Positions 1 through 13,261 of a stretch of DNA of 64,000 bases are shown here, one piece after another; position 1 is the first letter of the stretch; every line of letters starts with the position of its first letter. The stretch spans positions 9,739,118 through 9,803,117 of the forward strand of contig OZ234503.1 in NCBI GenBank assembly GCA_965153455.1, in the 5' to 3' direction. The notes below the pieces were generated by a model, which had not been told where the DNA came from, searched no databases, and worked only from the letters and a program-made list of their open reading frames with translations. A program made the translations under genes and the position numbers. The stretch comes from Sphagnum compactum. Its lineage: Eukaryota; Bryophyta; Sphagnopsida; Sphagnales.

Positions 1-1499
1 TACAATCAGCCTAAAAACACCCATAATGTTGAAGCAAACTCAAATGCACAGAATCACAACAGCAATGTGCAGTAAGGCTCTCTAGAGTTTCTGATAAGGA
101 TGTGCAATAAAGAAAGGGTCATGTGTAAGTATCATGTCACCTGATGGCCCTCTGATGTCTTCATAAGAGTGCCCACCATATGAGCAACACGAATTGACGA
201 AAAGGAGTGACAGGTGTCAATGTAAGCCACCAGTGCTCGACATTTGTAAGCCACATTTGCCGCCACTTGCATACACAACTCCATTGAAAAAAACAGCCTT
301 TGAACTGAGACTAATGAATTATGCCAACTTGACATTGGAATGAAAAGATGACATACAAACAGTGCATCTTGTTCAACATACTTAATCATGAAATCAACAA
401 GGGCTGTACTGTTCAACAAATCCAAATTTCATCATTGTAATGGTCAAACAGAAATACACTTACCCTATATAACTGGGATTGAAGTTTTCAAAAACAGCAA
501 AAGCAAACATGATTTGAGATGATGACCTGAGCCAACATGGATCAGAATAGCCTTCTGGCAGAAATGTTATGAAACACATAGCCTTGTAAGATAACAATCT
601 GATAGGTTTCATATAACAGACTCACTTGAGTTTTGCCTGTTGCAGAAGCTCCCACCAATTCTGTCAGCGTTCCTTCACGTAATCCACCCTCTAAAATTGC
701 ATCCAAACTGCACCAGCATATCTATGTGAATACGAGGCATGGCTGAGCCACTAGCTAGCAACTGAAGAGTAACAATTGATGCCCAATTTTCAAAGGCCAA
801 AGAATTAGTTTTTCACCTTTTCATAAATTTTTCCACTGCTAAATCAGATTGAGAGTTAGCCCCCCAGCTCCTAGTTCTAGGTTGATTTCACATTCAACTG
901 CAAGGTTAGGGTGTGCCACCTATCACAGCCAGTGGGAAGATATTGGATGCCCATGGCTTGCATGTCCTGAACGCCTCTAAGACCACTTTTCAACCCCACT
1001 CTCTGGCATTCCAAATAGTGCAATATCTCCGCAACCACCTTCAAAACAAACCATCAGCATAGTTTTGAGTATTTCATAAAGAAAAAAGAGCCCAATTACA
1101 GAAGAATAGGCATGCCAAACAATAAAACCTTCCCTATGTCTTCCATAAGATATGAAATTTCAGTACTTTTCATGGGACTCCTGGAGTACCAACCATCTAA
1201 CACTAGAACTTGCTGAATGTGAGATATTATTCACTGACCTCTTTCAGTGTCCCACTTCCCCAGGCTTCCAATTTGGATATATCTGCTGACAGCATGAAAT
1301 CCTCTACTGCACAACCCTCGAAGAATCAAGACCTCAACCAAATCAAAAAGAGTGCATCAAAACCAAATGCAAGAACACAGATCCAAACAAGAAAAAAAAA
1401 CCTGGAAATGTAGCTACCTGATATGATGCCTTGGGAAGCCAAAATTGAGTAAACTTCGGGAGTGAGAGATGGCAGCCCCAACTCAATCAGCTTCGGCAT
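1..1499 (-). CDS. RAD51D: RAD51D recombinase paralog, 5' half (partial gene, runs off left edge)
   Basis: RAD51D is a RecA/RAD51-family ATPase of the BCDX2 complex (RAD51B-RAD51C-RAD51D-XRCC2), which acts in the nucleus in homologous-recombination repair. Five minus-strand exons fit: 1499-1418, 1306-1239, 1038-920, 707-626 and 278-141. All have GT-AG junctions and matching phases. The ATG at 1497-1499 opens MPKLIELGLPSLTPEVYS, followed by VEDFML, like the N-terminal helical domain of plant RAD51D. Exon 4 encodes LDAILEGGLREGTLTELVG and then the Walker A motif GASATGKT (residues 109-116). Exon 5 encodes LCMQVAANVA and YIDTCHSFSS, which match the plant RAD51D core after Walker A. About 163 residues are visible. 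Walker B and the C-terminal half lie beyond base 1. No convincing exon is visible in 1-140. The assignment rests on remembered family sequence, but the match is collinear over all five exons. Confidence 0.9.
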
Positions 1500-1782
1500 T
1501 GTACCCCTCCTATTTACAAGGCTTCGCGACTCACACTCCTAACTTCTCATTGCAGGAATTGAGACAAATTTCCGGAGAGGAGAGGAGATTGCAGAGACCT
1601 TAAGAACCCTAGTCTCGACATCAACACGATCGCCACTAACTGGCTAGCTCAGTATTCGTGGCTAATGTTTACCCAAATTTACATTGCACGTTTACAAGAT
1701 GGTTGTGAATCCTGCGAGATCGTGAATCCACCGGGCACGATCCGCGAGCTCGGAGAAAAAGCAAAAGAGACGCAGATTCTTC

Positions 1783-1790
1783 AAACCCTA
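1783..1790 (+). promoter_or_regulatory. Telo-box (AAACCCTA) upstream of RAD51D
   Basis: An AAACCCTA motif lies 284 bases upstream of the RAD51D start codon; it reads as TAGGGTTT on the gene's own strand. Telo-boxes of this kind are common near the transcription start of plant replication, repair and translation genes. A related AACCCTA lies at about 1606. The site is seen directly; its function is inferred. No other gene was recognised between the RAD51D start and about 5900. Confidence 0.35.
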
Positions 1791-1862
1791 AAAAGAACTG
1801 CAAGAAATGTTTCAAGAAGAACCAAGAAGGACATTCTGCACCCCCGTAATGTTTTTATTTGA

Positions 1863-4800
1863 GTTATTACTACTATTATTCTTAAATTTCATAAAAACAA
1901 TTAAAATTCAGAATGCTCCCTCTTGTTTTCACATTGTATTGTAAACATCAGTTCTTAGGATTTCTTTGTCAATTTTCTAAGCAAATTTATATCTTGGAAC
2001 ATATCATATGGTTTAGGGTTTAGATACCATATCAATTTGGTATGAGTGTTTTTGCTACAAGGGGTGATATGAATATTGAACTTTTCAAGCTTGAATGAAA
2101 TGAGGTATTGATATTGCTACAAAAGTTAGGTTAGGTTTGTGCTTTGTGTGTTTGTGCAAGCATATTTGGAATGCCTCCTTGATGTAACAAGTTGCCAATG
2201 GCTACACTAACCATCTCCTTGTGTCGACAATCTCTTTAGGTGTTACAATTAACAAGCTTGTTTCAATGTGTTACATGTAGGACGAATAGTTATTTGCTTT
2301 TGGTGGTTTTGTTTTGAAAGGTATAAAAGCTTTGAACTTAAGCTTTTTTTTCTAATTTTTATAATAAACATTTATTAAGATGTTTATATTTGCATGCATT
2401 GTGCATTGTGTTCAAATTCCCATTTGTTGATTTTCAAAACTTTTTCCGATTTTGATCAAATTACACATGTTGAACTTTATTTGCAATTGCTTCAAATTCA
2501 AACTTGAAGAGAGTTCCAATATGTCTTATTTAGTGCTTTATTTGCTTTTCCTTTGATGGATGATTTTAATGATATGGTTTTCTTTTATAACTTTCATCGT
2601 TTCAAAGCCAAAATTTTCATCTTGTACAACTAATTTAACATGGTTTGTAAAACTTTGGGAGAATTTGATGCATGGCAATTAACATAGAATTTTGTTTGTT
2701 TGTTTTAAAATTTGAGACTTATATCGGGGATGAAGCAAAAGCTAGTGATAGTAGGCTCACAATTGAGCAAGGTGATGCCACAACCTCAAAGGTTGTTAGA
2801 ATGTTGAAAGTTTTTAAAAGGTTCAAGCTTAAGAAGAACTAGTGGCATGTTGAATTCAATATGCATCTCTTGCCAAAAACCAATGCCTTTGGGTGCCATT
2901 CCACCAATTAAGTTCAATTTGAATTTTTTTTCCTTCTTCAAGATCAAAATTTTGTTTAGTTTGTGTGCAAGTTGGGCAAGTGATAAGGTGCATTATGTGC
3001 CACAACAACTCCTCATTACTTGAACCATCAAAAAATGCACAAAACACCACAAGATCTAAGAAAAGTTTGTTGTAATATAACCTTAACCATGGAAACACTT
3101 CCACAAAAAAACACATGTTAAATAAACACCTTGACAAATTTGTTATGTACAAGTTTGAATCCAAGTCTACAAACGGTAGTGAAGGTCGGGGAGAAAAGGG
3201 CAAGAAGGCATGCAAGGAGAAATGTGTGGTGACACCATTAGGGCCTTCTAGTTCCTCCCCAAGTGCATCAAGCTCTTCATCATCTAGCACAATACATTTT
3301 TTGGAAACTTGTTCATCATTAGCAAGGGTTTCATTTTCTTTTGATTTTTTGAAAATTGTACCTTCTTCTAAAACACCCATAATAATGACAATTTGAATGG
3401 AAAGCCCCTTGCTTTCTGAATAATGTGATTAAATTTCAAAATCAATTATTTGTTGTAAGGTGCAATCACAATATAATGATTCACAGAAAGTGTAACAAAA
3501 ACTTAGATTAATTTTACATGATTTTAAGTGGTAAGTAAAATTAATGTTGAAATGTTTTGTGTACTTGCAAAAAATAAATCTATTGTATTATGTGAACATT
3601 TGGATATATGAGTTTAAAATGAAAGGTAGTTGCAAACTACACTACACAAAATGGACTATCATAGTTTTAGTTTTTTAACCATTTCAAGCATAGAATTTAA
3701 AACTCTAACTAGATATCACCAAAAAAATAAAATATTGGTTTGACTTTGAAATTGGTTCAAATGATGTTAAAGTTTTCATTTTCTTCCAAATCCAAGTTGG
3801 GGCCACCATTTTTTAGTGAAGGCTTTGGAATATGGAAGGTCAAAATAACATTAACATCATATGTATGGCTTCCAACTTCACCATCCATTGCACATGGACA
3901 CAAATGTAGACATCATTGTGGCACATTTTGTGAGATATGCATATTATATTGCAAATGAGGTGCATCGCCAAATAGTATTAAACCATGAGCACATCAAAGA
4001 GGGCATGGGCCATTGGATGTTTTTGGAAACAACATGGAACCTTGTAATGTTTAGGGGAGGGAGGTTGAAAGTCCTATTTTAGGAACAAACCCTATGATTG
4101 ACGGCTATAATGTGGCAAGGGGAAACAATAATTAGGGTGTTGTAGGAAAAGATGTTGAATATATAAGTATGAATTCAAACACATGAAATTACCTATCACT
4201 ATTATTTGATTATTAACAATTACTACCTAAACCTATGCATTTATAGTTATTAAAGAACATTCCAAATTCATAATTTACTTTTTATCTACAAGAGGATTTG
4301 AAGATAATATGCATCAAATGCCCACAACCATGACTTATTAGGTAAGTCATATTAACATGTGCGTCAACCCCACTTTTTAATTGGGGATTATAATTATAAG
4401 GCAACATGCATTAAGTAGGTTCATTTGTTGTCAATGTAAATAATAGGGTTTAAACTTTGTAAATTGCAATTACATAAGCCTATAAACACATTGAAAGTGA
4501 TGTTCAAAAATGTAAAATAAATAAATTGGTATATTATAAGTTTATATTTGATCAAATTATTTAAGGTTCGTTTGGTTGGATTGGAAGTGTCAACAAATCA
4601 ACATGCCAATGAAGGGGGGGGGGGAGGGATGGGAAAGGCAAGAAAAGGAATTGACACATCTATGGATGATGAAGATCTACAAGGCATGGACAATTCCATG
4701 TGCCTCCAAATATGGGCCCTAACATGTCCATGTTTGATGAAGCCTTTCAAAGCCTTTTGTTATATTTGGTTCAAGTGTGTTTCAAATTCTTAATTGATTA

Positions 4801-5899
4801 CCATGTTGTTGGTTTTAAATGGACATGGATGTTGCACACATGTCCCACACATGGATGTTCCAATGCTTTCATCAATGAAAATTTGAATTTTCTGGGAAAA
4901 AAAAATTTTACCAAACCAAAAAGTCTATTATTTAGTGAAAACTAGGCTTCAAATATGCTTCAAAAATGGGACTTGGGTAAAACATTATTCACATTTACAC
5001 TAAGGGTTGTCTGCTCTTTCATGAGAAACTTAATTTGAACACCCATTGTTTAAAGTGTGGAAATATTTGATATAAAAAAATAGGTCAAATGTGCCATGGA
5101 AAATTTTAAGGCATTTTTCATTTATTCCCCATTTGAAGTGAGTGTTAAGGACACCCAACCAAATTTGATTAATCCATTGGTTCATCATAATCAAAATATT
5201 GATGGCAAGTGTAGCATGTTGCAAATTCCAATTAAACAATGAAATTTCATTGATAATAGATGGATTGATTTTGTTAAATAGACCTACAATGTGAAGATTG
5301 GGTTAACCACTAATGAAATCAATCCATTTTCTGAGAAGAATCAACATGTTCCACTTGGCCTATCTTTCTTTTCAATTACAACTTACCACCATGGTTGACA
5401 ACAAAAAAACAATTCATCATTTTACCATTGATTATTCTAAGTGAAGAGTGTGTGACAACAAAACACATAGATACATTTTAAAAACCTCTTTTTGAAGAAT
5501 TGTAAACCCTTTGAAATGAAGGAATTTACATATAGGATGTAATGATTTACAATGGATCATCAATTAACATTCTTAGGGCAATATTGATATGTGGTGTTTA
5601 TATATTCATGACTACCCTAGGTATGCCATAATATTTAGTTACAAATAAATGTCCACCTATGTTATGTGTGGACCCAATACATTTGCATGTCATTCCACTA
5701 CATAAGTAAAATTGTCTATGAGGTTACATTTATTTTCATGGAAAATTTAGATTTAAAAATTCAAAATTTAGTCCATGGTCAACTTTGTATCAATTTTGTG
5801 CTTAGATTTGTGTTGCACATTAAAAAAAGAAAGGAAAATTGTTCAAGAATTACAAGAGGTCTTAATTCAACATTTATGAATATGCGAATTTGGATTTAG
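1863..5899. other. AT-rich intergenic region without a recognisable gene
   Basis: This stretch is very AT-rich, with stop codons in all frames. The longest open stretch (3380-2856, minus, 174 codons) has an acidic, Ser/Glu-rich start and then low-complexity residues, with no motif I recognise. A short plus-strand stretch near 3795-3850 contains GIWKVK, which vaguely recalls copia Gag (F-x-x-W-K-x-K-M); that is too weak to call. An 11-G run lies at 4614-4624. It is probably old transposon debris. Confidence 0.5.
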
Positions 5900-6210
5900 C
5901 CTAGGCTTATATGTTGGGCCCATATTATATTTCAAGTATGCCTTACTACAATATTGTTGGCTCAAACCCAAAAAAAGGTGTTTTACTTCCCAAGTTATGT
6001 GTACAATTACTAGTTAATTAATTTCATTCACATGTTTAAAAAAGTTATGATCTACTTTTGTTGTACGAACTACCTAGGCTTATATGTTGGGTTCATATAA
6101 TTATGTTTCAAGTATGCCTTACTACATTATTGTCAATTCAAACCCTAAAACTAGGTGTTTCAATTTTCAAATTATGTGTACAATTTCTAATAAATTAATT
6201 CCATTCATAT
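5900..6210 (+). repeat. Diverged tandem duplication of about 135 bp
   Basis: Two direct copies, at about 5900-6033 and 6073-6210, share the opening CCTAGGCTTATATGTTGGG, then TTTCAAGTATGCCTTACTACA, then TTATGTGTACAATT, and end in a TTAATT..CATTCA block. The 40-bp spacer is unrelated. The second copy ends 18 bp before the MITE at 6228. Confidence 0.75.
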
Positions 6211-6227
6211 AGTGAGGTCTCCAATTA

Positions 6228-6879
6228 GGGGTGAAATCATGGTCAAAGGAGCTAAGGGCGCCAAGGTAAAAGTCATTTTCCAAGGATTGCACATGACACA
6301 TGTCATTCATGTGTTGGTCTATAACTTAAAATTCAATATTTCAGATACCCCATTTAGCATTGCATTTTAGATATAAATGCATTTTGATTGCAAATTGATT
6401 TTATATAGTGTATATTATGCATTCATGCCCTCTATCCCATATATATGAATAACTTTTGTTAAAACCACACTTTTAAAATCCATAATTTCAAGGTCAAAAA
6501 CACTTTTGAACTAAATGTGTTCAAATGGGTTATAAAAAAAAAATTCATCAGTTCAAGTCCTTTTGCCCTTCTAATCATCAATGTTAAAAGCCTCTCCAAT
6601 TTTCAAAGGGAATGGTGCACATTTGGTTTTAAAAAAAAGGATGTTTGAAAAAAACAAGGATGTCCACTCTCAAGGTTTGAGTGTTTTGAACATGCAAAAA
6701 CATTTTTGACTTGTGTCAAGATTTGAGCATGTAAACTTTGCAATTAATGGAAAATATTCCAAAAAAATTAATGACAATCCAAACTATTATGTTTCCATTG
6801 TGATTTTTTGAACATACAAAAATGTAGTTTTAAGGAGTGTCCACTCATTTGGGTGGATCCTTTGATTGCGATTTTACCC
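6228..6879 (+). mobile_element. Harbinger/Tourist-like MITE, 652 bp, with TTA target duplication
   Basis: The element begins GGGGTGAAATCATGGTCAAA and ends, read as the reverse complement, GGGTAAAATCGCAATCAAAG. These are imperfect terminal inverted repeats of about 25 bp. TTA flanks both sides (6225-6227 and 6880-6882). A 3-bp TTA duplication and G-rich termini are typical of PIF/Harbinger (Tourist) MITEs. There is no transposase ORF, so the element is non-autonomous. A second, inverted copy lies at 27806-28426. Confidence 0.65.
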
Positions 6880-6882
6880 TTA

Positions 6883-7974
6883 GGTGTCACATTTCAATTC
6901 CACATTGATCAACCATCATCTTCCAACCCAAGATCCAAATTTAGATTGACATTTTAGTCTTTATCTTTCATGTGCCCATATTGAGCCTTGGGAACATATT
7001 GGTGAACTTTTGTTTTGTATGTTCAACTTATGTGAGGCTTTTCAATGTGTGATTTATTTTATATGTAATTTGTAGGTTTTAATGACTAATCCTCACAAAT
7101 TTAGTTAGCCTTTGGTTCGTTTCATTGTCATCGTGAATAACAATGGAAGCTGTGGGTTTCTAATGTTTGTTTTTTGTGGTCAAATGAACATTTAATGATT
7201 TCTTGGGGACTTTCAAAACTTTTAATACAAAATACTGTCATGAACAAAGATTTTTATTTTCATGCAATTTTGCAATGCCTTATGGAAACAAATATTTAAT
7301 TAATTTAAGACTAAAATTTTAATTTTAGTACTTTATACAACTTGGTGGATAGAATGAATGACACCTTGTGGCCACCAGCCTTAACAAATTAATGTTCAAA
7401 CGTGAATATCATATTATAAATTTTTTCAATTATGTTTAAAAAATAACATCCATTAACACATTTTCTTACAAAAATTCATATCAAATCTAAGATAAGACTA
7501 TGAATTTTCATGAGTGATAGAAAACCAAATGTTAGTGATTTCATCGATGACATCAAAAGTTTCAACCCTTTTGAATTTGAAATAAGGAAAAAGGCCAAAT
7601 TAGCAAAACTACATCATATTATCACAATTAAACTATGAATATTTTTCAAATATATATATACATCATATTTTTTAAAAATAAAATTGAACACCTAGTGGGC
7701 ACCAGGTGAAACATAATAAATTAGAAGTTATGAGAACCAAATGACACAACTCCCATTTAAAGTGGAAAAAAAAACTCAATTGTTTGAATATAATACATTG
7801 ACTAAAAACATGTTAACTAATGAACCTCATCCAAGATTCCTCTAGAAGTAGGTAAAGGGAGGCAAATGCTTAGATGCTTTCAAAAAGGTCTATTCTAATT
7901 AATATTTCATCCTTGCGAGGTATTTCATCCTTGTGATAGATGTATGCATGTGATTTGTTCACATCCACGAATAA
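6883..7974. other. AT-rich intergenic region, nothing recognised
   Basis: This is AT-rich sequence with frequent stops in all frames between the MITE and the microsatellite upstream of the TRAP-alpha gene. No exon, RNA gene or mobile-element end was recognised. Its right end probably overlaps the TRAP-alpha promoter. Confidence 0.5.
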
Positions 7975-8033
7975 CACATACATACATACATACGTACATA
8001 CATACATACTCAAAGTACATCATACATACATGT
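7975..8033 (+). repeat. (CATA)n microsatellite upstream of the TRAP-alpha gene
   Basis: Interrupted tandem ACAT/CATA repeats, broken by one ACGT and a short CTCAAAGT interruption, end about 105 bp before the TRAP-alpha ATG. They therefore lie in its promoter or 5' UTR. The length is likely to be polymorphic. Confidence 0.8.
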
Positions 8034-8137
8034 ATATGTCTTGCACTCTGTATTTGCTTCCTCCCTCGTGCTCACTTTCGTTGCCTGAGTCTTCCGCGAC
8101 TGCGTTGCGTCGTGTTGCGTTTAGACAGACCGGAGCG

Positions 8138-10955
8138 ATGGCAGAGTCGAGATGGAGAGCGAGCTTGCTGCTGTTTCTCTTGGCTTCCATTCTACTGCTG
8201 CAGTTTCTCACTGTTGTCACAGGTGTTGTTCATTTCTCTTTTCCCCTCTTTCTTGTCTGTTTTGTGCACCTGTTGAAACATTCTTTGCGGGGTTTTTTTG
8301 GTAGAGTGAGGCCGCCACAGCCCCCGCCTCCCTCCCCCTATCGGCTTCTTCTCGCGTGTCTTTGATTGTGTGTGGCTTTGAGGGAGGGAGGGAGGGAGGG
8401 AGGCGTAATACTACCTTTCGTTTTGCCGTTAGGTCATGTTGAGTTTTAGATCGTCTACAAGACTCCAAGCATGGTTCGGCAAGTTTTTCAGAACCCTAAT
8501 CGCTTTGGTCGCCACATGGTCTTGTTGTTTTGTTCGTCTGTTTAGGTTTTCTTACAGGTGCAGGATTTTTCTGCAACGATTTTGGGGTTCATCTAAATAT
8601 AGAAGTTGATCTTATGAGCAAGGAAATTTCTTTATCTGCTGCTTCTGCTTCCATGCTCCTTGATCGTCAGGAAATGCCACCTGCAAACAAAGGAAAAAAC
8701 GATTTGACCTTAGTGTTCCTCTTCAAGGTGGATTGCTTGTCACTCATTTTGGTTTTGTAGATGTGAGGAAGTAAGCATTTTGGAAACTGGATTGGGGTGC
8801 ACCACAGTGGGGGCTGGTGCAACTGAATATGAAGAAGTGGTGGCTGGAGCGGGAGGAGATGGTGGCCAAGTAGGGGTTGTTGACGAGCAGATATCTGATG
8901 TCCCAGCTGATGATCTTCTGGGACCTGCTTCTGAGGTGGATACAGTCTTCTACTTTCCACAGAATCCCACAAAGTGTAAGTGACATCTACATTTGATGTG
9001 TCAGTGCCCTTGTACAGACTGCTTTCCTGTGTGGATTCCATATTGTCCAATTGTGTTTTGCGTTTACTAACTGAGGTTTGAACAATGTGAACCAAGTGCC
9101 TAAGTTAGTTGAGCACGAAAATATATTCGTAGCTGCATCACATGGAAGGTGTTGGTTGTGCAATAAACTGTGGATTTTGGATCTTGCAGCGGTGGGAGCA
9201 GGAGAACCAGCTGAGATACTACTTGGAATTAGTAACAATGGTAATCTCACTATTTCTGGTGCTCTTCAACCCCTGTGTCACGTAGCAGCTTGTTGCCTCC
9301 TTTCATCAAGACACCATGTGATATAGTATTTTCTTCCTGTCAGAGTACTGGATGTGTGGCTTTCATTGCCATTGACAACAGTAGACAAGTGGGTGGGGGG
9401 AACTTTTCTGTTGGAGCTCTTGGTAATGACATGCTTCTCTTATATTGACATATGTGTGCCTAAGTTTATTGACTACAGATGCACAGATCTTGTCACTAAT
9501 ATTTGTTGTGGAAAGCTCCAGATGGTTTCATACATCATACTGTGGTGCTAGGGAAATGGTATAAAGGTCCTGGGCTGCAATGTGGTTGCAGGAGATGAAG
9601 CACTGAAGGTGGTTTTCATCCAGGCCAGCCTAAACTTACCGTATGATCATCGTATCCATGTCCAAAACTTCACTGTGCAGGTTAGTCTCACAAAGTTGCT
9701 CAACTTCTATTTACAAGGCTAGGGTTCTATCTTTCCGATTGCACTTTCTATTTTATGTCTTGTATGAATAGGATGCCCAGGATGTCAGTGTTGCTTACTA
9801 ATGAACAAAGGGAGGAAGTTGGCCTCTATTTGTAGAACTTAAAGTTTCCTGGATGTGAACAGTTCAAGATTTCTCCATGTAGTAAGAGAGTGGTGAGTGA
9901 AAATTTGCACTGATTAGTAATAGTGGATTGGCTTACAGGAATTTGGGAATACTATTGTCCCCACAGGAATTCAGGCATCCTTTCCTTACACTTTCACGGT
10001 CAACAAGTATCTTCAGGTAAGGTCGTATGTACTACTTGCGGGGATAAAGGCTTATGCTTCAGGCTATAGTTCTTTGTTTGGAGCTCAATTTGTCACCACT
10101 CATCTCCAACATGCTGGTCAATAGGAAGTCCAGATTGTTTTATTGGATAGTGTTCCCTTCCTTCGCATTTTCCCAGTCTCTGATTGTATATCTAAACATT
10201 TGAAGTGACTTATGCCATGATTGCAGCCAGGAAGCTTTGATCTGGTTGCGAGTGTGGTGTATGAGTTGGGTGAGCAGCTCCACAAGAGTGTCTTCTATAA
10301 TGGCACAGTGGAAGTAGTGGAAGCCAGTGGATTTGTGAGTGGGGAAACAGTATTCCTTATCACTCTCGGCTTGGGTCTGTTGGGGCTTCTTGGCATGTGG
10401 GTGTACTCTCAAGTCCAACGTATCTCCAAGGTATGCATGGCAATTCTTGAGTAGGAATGGGTTACTGAGTGGGTCATGATGTTGGGCTATGTCCAATTCT
10501 ACATTCTCCTGTAAAGTAGAATTGGCTTTGCATATCTACAAGAACACACCCAAATTGTCAAATATTTAGTGTTCTTTTGCTGGATACATCTTTCTTTCTT
10601 TTGATTCTGCAACTGTGGTATAGCTTGCTATATATCAGGGCAGTAGAAGCTTCCAAGGTAAATGAATGAATTAGTGCCATGTTTTCATTGTATTGAGGTC
10701 TTGCTTGTATACAGAAATCAAGACGGACAAAGAAAGTGGAGACAGGCACACGAACCAGTGTAGATGCTGCCAACGATGAATGGCTGCAGGTATTTTGCCG
10801 ATTCCTCTTCCAGAGTTTTCTTCTGAATTTAGTCCTCAGGTTTCTGAACAATTTCTGATTATGGGAATCTGCTGTTTTCTGTGCAGGGAACTTCATTCAC
10901 ACAGAAGGTAACAAGAAGTATTTCACAGCAGAGCAGGTCCAGGAAGAAAAAGTAG
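8138..10955 (+). CDS. Translocon-associated protein subunit alpha (TRAP-alpha / SSR-alpha)
   Basis: TRAP-alpha is a type I ER membrane protein of the TRAP complex, which sits beside Sec61 and helps signal-dependent translocation. Eight exons fit with GT-AG junctions and consistent phases: 8138-8222, 8808-8975, 9190-9240, 9592-9680, 9939-10016, 10227-10430, 10715-10789 and 10887-10955. They give about 272 residues; the Arabidopsis protein is about 258. Residues 1-28 form a signal peptide. An acidic lumenal stretch (EYEEVVAG..VDEQISDVPADD) is followed by the conserved blocks LNLPYDHRIHVQNFT, IQASFPYTF.VNKYLQ and PGSFDL..SVFYNGTVEVVE. There is a TM helix at about 198-218 (TVFLITLGLGLLGLLGMWVY) and a short basic tail ending SRSRKKK. 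Possible N-glycosylation sites are N127 (NFT) and N182 (NGT). The exon 2 acceptor at 8806-8807 has a weak pyrimidine tract and is the least certain junction. Confidence 0.93.
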
Positions 10956-13261
10956 TGTCCATTGTGTTGAATGAGCTTGTGCCAGAGGTGACACAGTTTT
11001 TGCTGGAATAGGGGTACTACTTGGATCATGGTCTGGAGCCTTGAGAAGGCAATTAAAAGTCTGCTGCCCCATGCAGTAAGTTTGCCTTTTTTTCCCTGTG
11101 TTATCTTTCTGCAGGAGGTGCATTGTCCTTTCTGATGTACTTAATAAATGTGGTGGAAGCAGTTGTTGACTGCTATGTGCTTGGTAGTTTTGCTATTATT
11201 ATTGCTAGATCCAAGGAGCAGTTAAGTTCCTGGTTACATTCCAGATTATTTCTTCATGTAATTTTGTGAGGCAGTCCATGGGTCTCTGTTATATGTTCAC
11301 TGTGGTCACAAAGACCAGATAAGAATGTGAACAAGTGGCTCATCTGTGACAGAAGTATGATGCCTAGTAGTTTGTTATGATATTTGAAACTGACATGCTC
11401 TCAGATTCAAATGTGAAGTGTTTCAACACCTTGAAGCTACACAGTTCTGAGGGCCAAATCCCAGATGGAGCATATTTTATGGGTACATTTGACGTATAAG
11501 AATGATTGGCATTTCACAGATGTTTCAAAAGTCATTGAGCATGTTTATTTTTGGCTTAGTGGTTGAAAATATGGTACTGTTAGCTGATTTAATATTTGAT
11601 GTGGAACATCTGTCATGTGGAAAGTTGCTAGTTGTGTCACAGATTACAAGCACTGAAGTGTAAATTTGAAGTAAAGATTTGAGTCTAAATAGTGGCCCTT
11701 ACATCTTAACATGCCTGGATGGATCTGCTGTCAAAGTCCTGAAGTGAAGTTGCTTTCTTTGATTCTTATGTCTTTAGGGTTGGTGTTTTGTGTAGTGTTT
11801 GCTTTTCTGGTTTACATGGCAGCAGAATTCACTCAAATTTTATTGGGTTCAGGTATGTCTCTTGAGTGCTAGTCCTCTTCATCACCAAGTCTTCCCATTC
11901 CTTTTGGAAATGCCACTGAAACTCAGGACACATGTTTGTTGAATAATTTGCCCAAAATTTTGGCCTGATGATTACATACTTGTGTATACCTACTGCCAGG
12001 GCCAGGCTCTTTTTGATGAAGGTGATGGACTGACTGTTTGTGACTCACTCTCTTGAGGTTATGAGTGCACTTGTTACCTTCAAAGTTGTCAAGATATCTC
12101 TGTAATCTCATAGAAATGATTGACTGGGTTGGCTCCAGTATGTGTTATAGAGGGGCATTTCTTGCATTTTCCCTGTACCAAATGTGACTGAAGGATTCTG
12201 CCATGTGTTAGGAATTTTGTAGACTCTTTCGCAACCCCTTATAGTCTATGTGCCTTTCACATGCATTTGAAGGAGTAGGTGACCCTAGGAAGTTCATGTT
12301 GAATGGTGTGAAGGGCAGAATCTTTCTTGCATGACAATTATTTATTTCATGCTATTAGTTATAGAGGTGACTCCGGATCTTCCAGAACCTTTCTATTATA
12401 GCATGCTAAACCAAATTGAGAAATCTTCTCCTAGAAATATGGAGTTTAGTGTACGGTGAGACCTGTTGGTGAGACCTGATGGTGGGGGCACTGCAAATAA
12501 AAGGCCTAGGAAGACGTGGTAGCATAATCCAGCCCACATTTCAAGAGTGTCCTTCACACATGGGCCTCACCCATCATAGAGAATGAGGCAAGTGTTACCA
12601 TGAGCTTAAACATATCCTGATCTGAGGCAGTAAGAACAAGATGCAGCTCACCCCCACAAAAGTCTCTTACCCTAATTACTTAGAAGTGGCCTCTTGTAGG
12701 TGTTTATGTATGTGTAAAAGGTAGCACTCAAGGACCAAGGGCATTACCAGAATAAGGGCTTGTGTGAGGTGATAGTCGAGAGGGAACCAATTTCGGTGTA
12801 TTGCCCTTATACAAGGGCATTTCCCCAACAGAAAGACTGTGAAGTAAAGTCTTTGATATGAAAATATGTGAGAAGAAGGGAACATTACAAAAAACAGAAA
12901 AACAGAAGAACCCACTTCAATAAGATGCCACCTTGAAGCAAGAACAATGCCCTCCTCTTTCACAGGGAAAATTAAGTTATATAAAGTTGCCTCTGCTAAC
13001 ACTAAAAATGCTTCTTTTTCATCTTGATGCTTATAAGGTAACCTTCAAATATACTTAAGAAATTTCTCCAAGTACACAGTAGGAAAATTCTTGGAGTGCT
13101 TGTAAGTAACTACTTTTAAAAAGGGCATGGAGATGATTCCACAATCTTTGAATTTCCACAAACCCTAAACCCTAGTTAATTTCTTTAATATTCTCACGTA
13201 TCTTATTAAAATGTCAAAGTCATTAAGGTTCATAGTATATTCTGATGATTCCCAGGTTTGA
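10956..13261 (+). other. Region downstream of TRAP-alpha; probable 3' UTR then intergenic
   Basis: Base composition stays gene-like (less AT-rich than the deserts) for about 1.1 kb after the stop codon, which suggests a long or alternatively processed 3' UTR. No coding exon with recognisable homology was seen on either strand. From about 12.2 kb the sequence looks like ordinary intergenic DNA. Confidence 0.4.

Noticed and set aside
1665-1862. Plus-strand open frame upstream of RAD51D
   Set aside because: It lies in the RAD51D 5' region on the opposite strand, has no family match and is short; the telo-box inside it argues for promoter sequence.
2856-3380. 174-codon minus-strand open frame
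   Set aside because: It lies in AT-rich debris with no recognised motif, and the second half has the composition of non-coding DNA. It might be a transposon-protein remnant, but that cannot be supported.
8530-8760. Candidate extra exon of TRAP-alpha after a TTTCTTACAG acceptor at about 8559
   Set aside because: It is phase-compatible with exon 1, but the translation does not resemble any part of TRAP-alpha and no in-frame join to the exon at 8808 was found.
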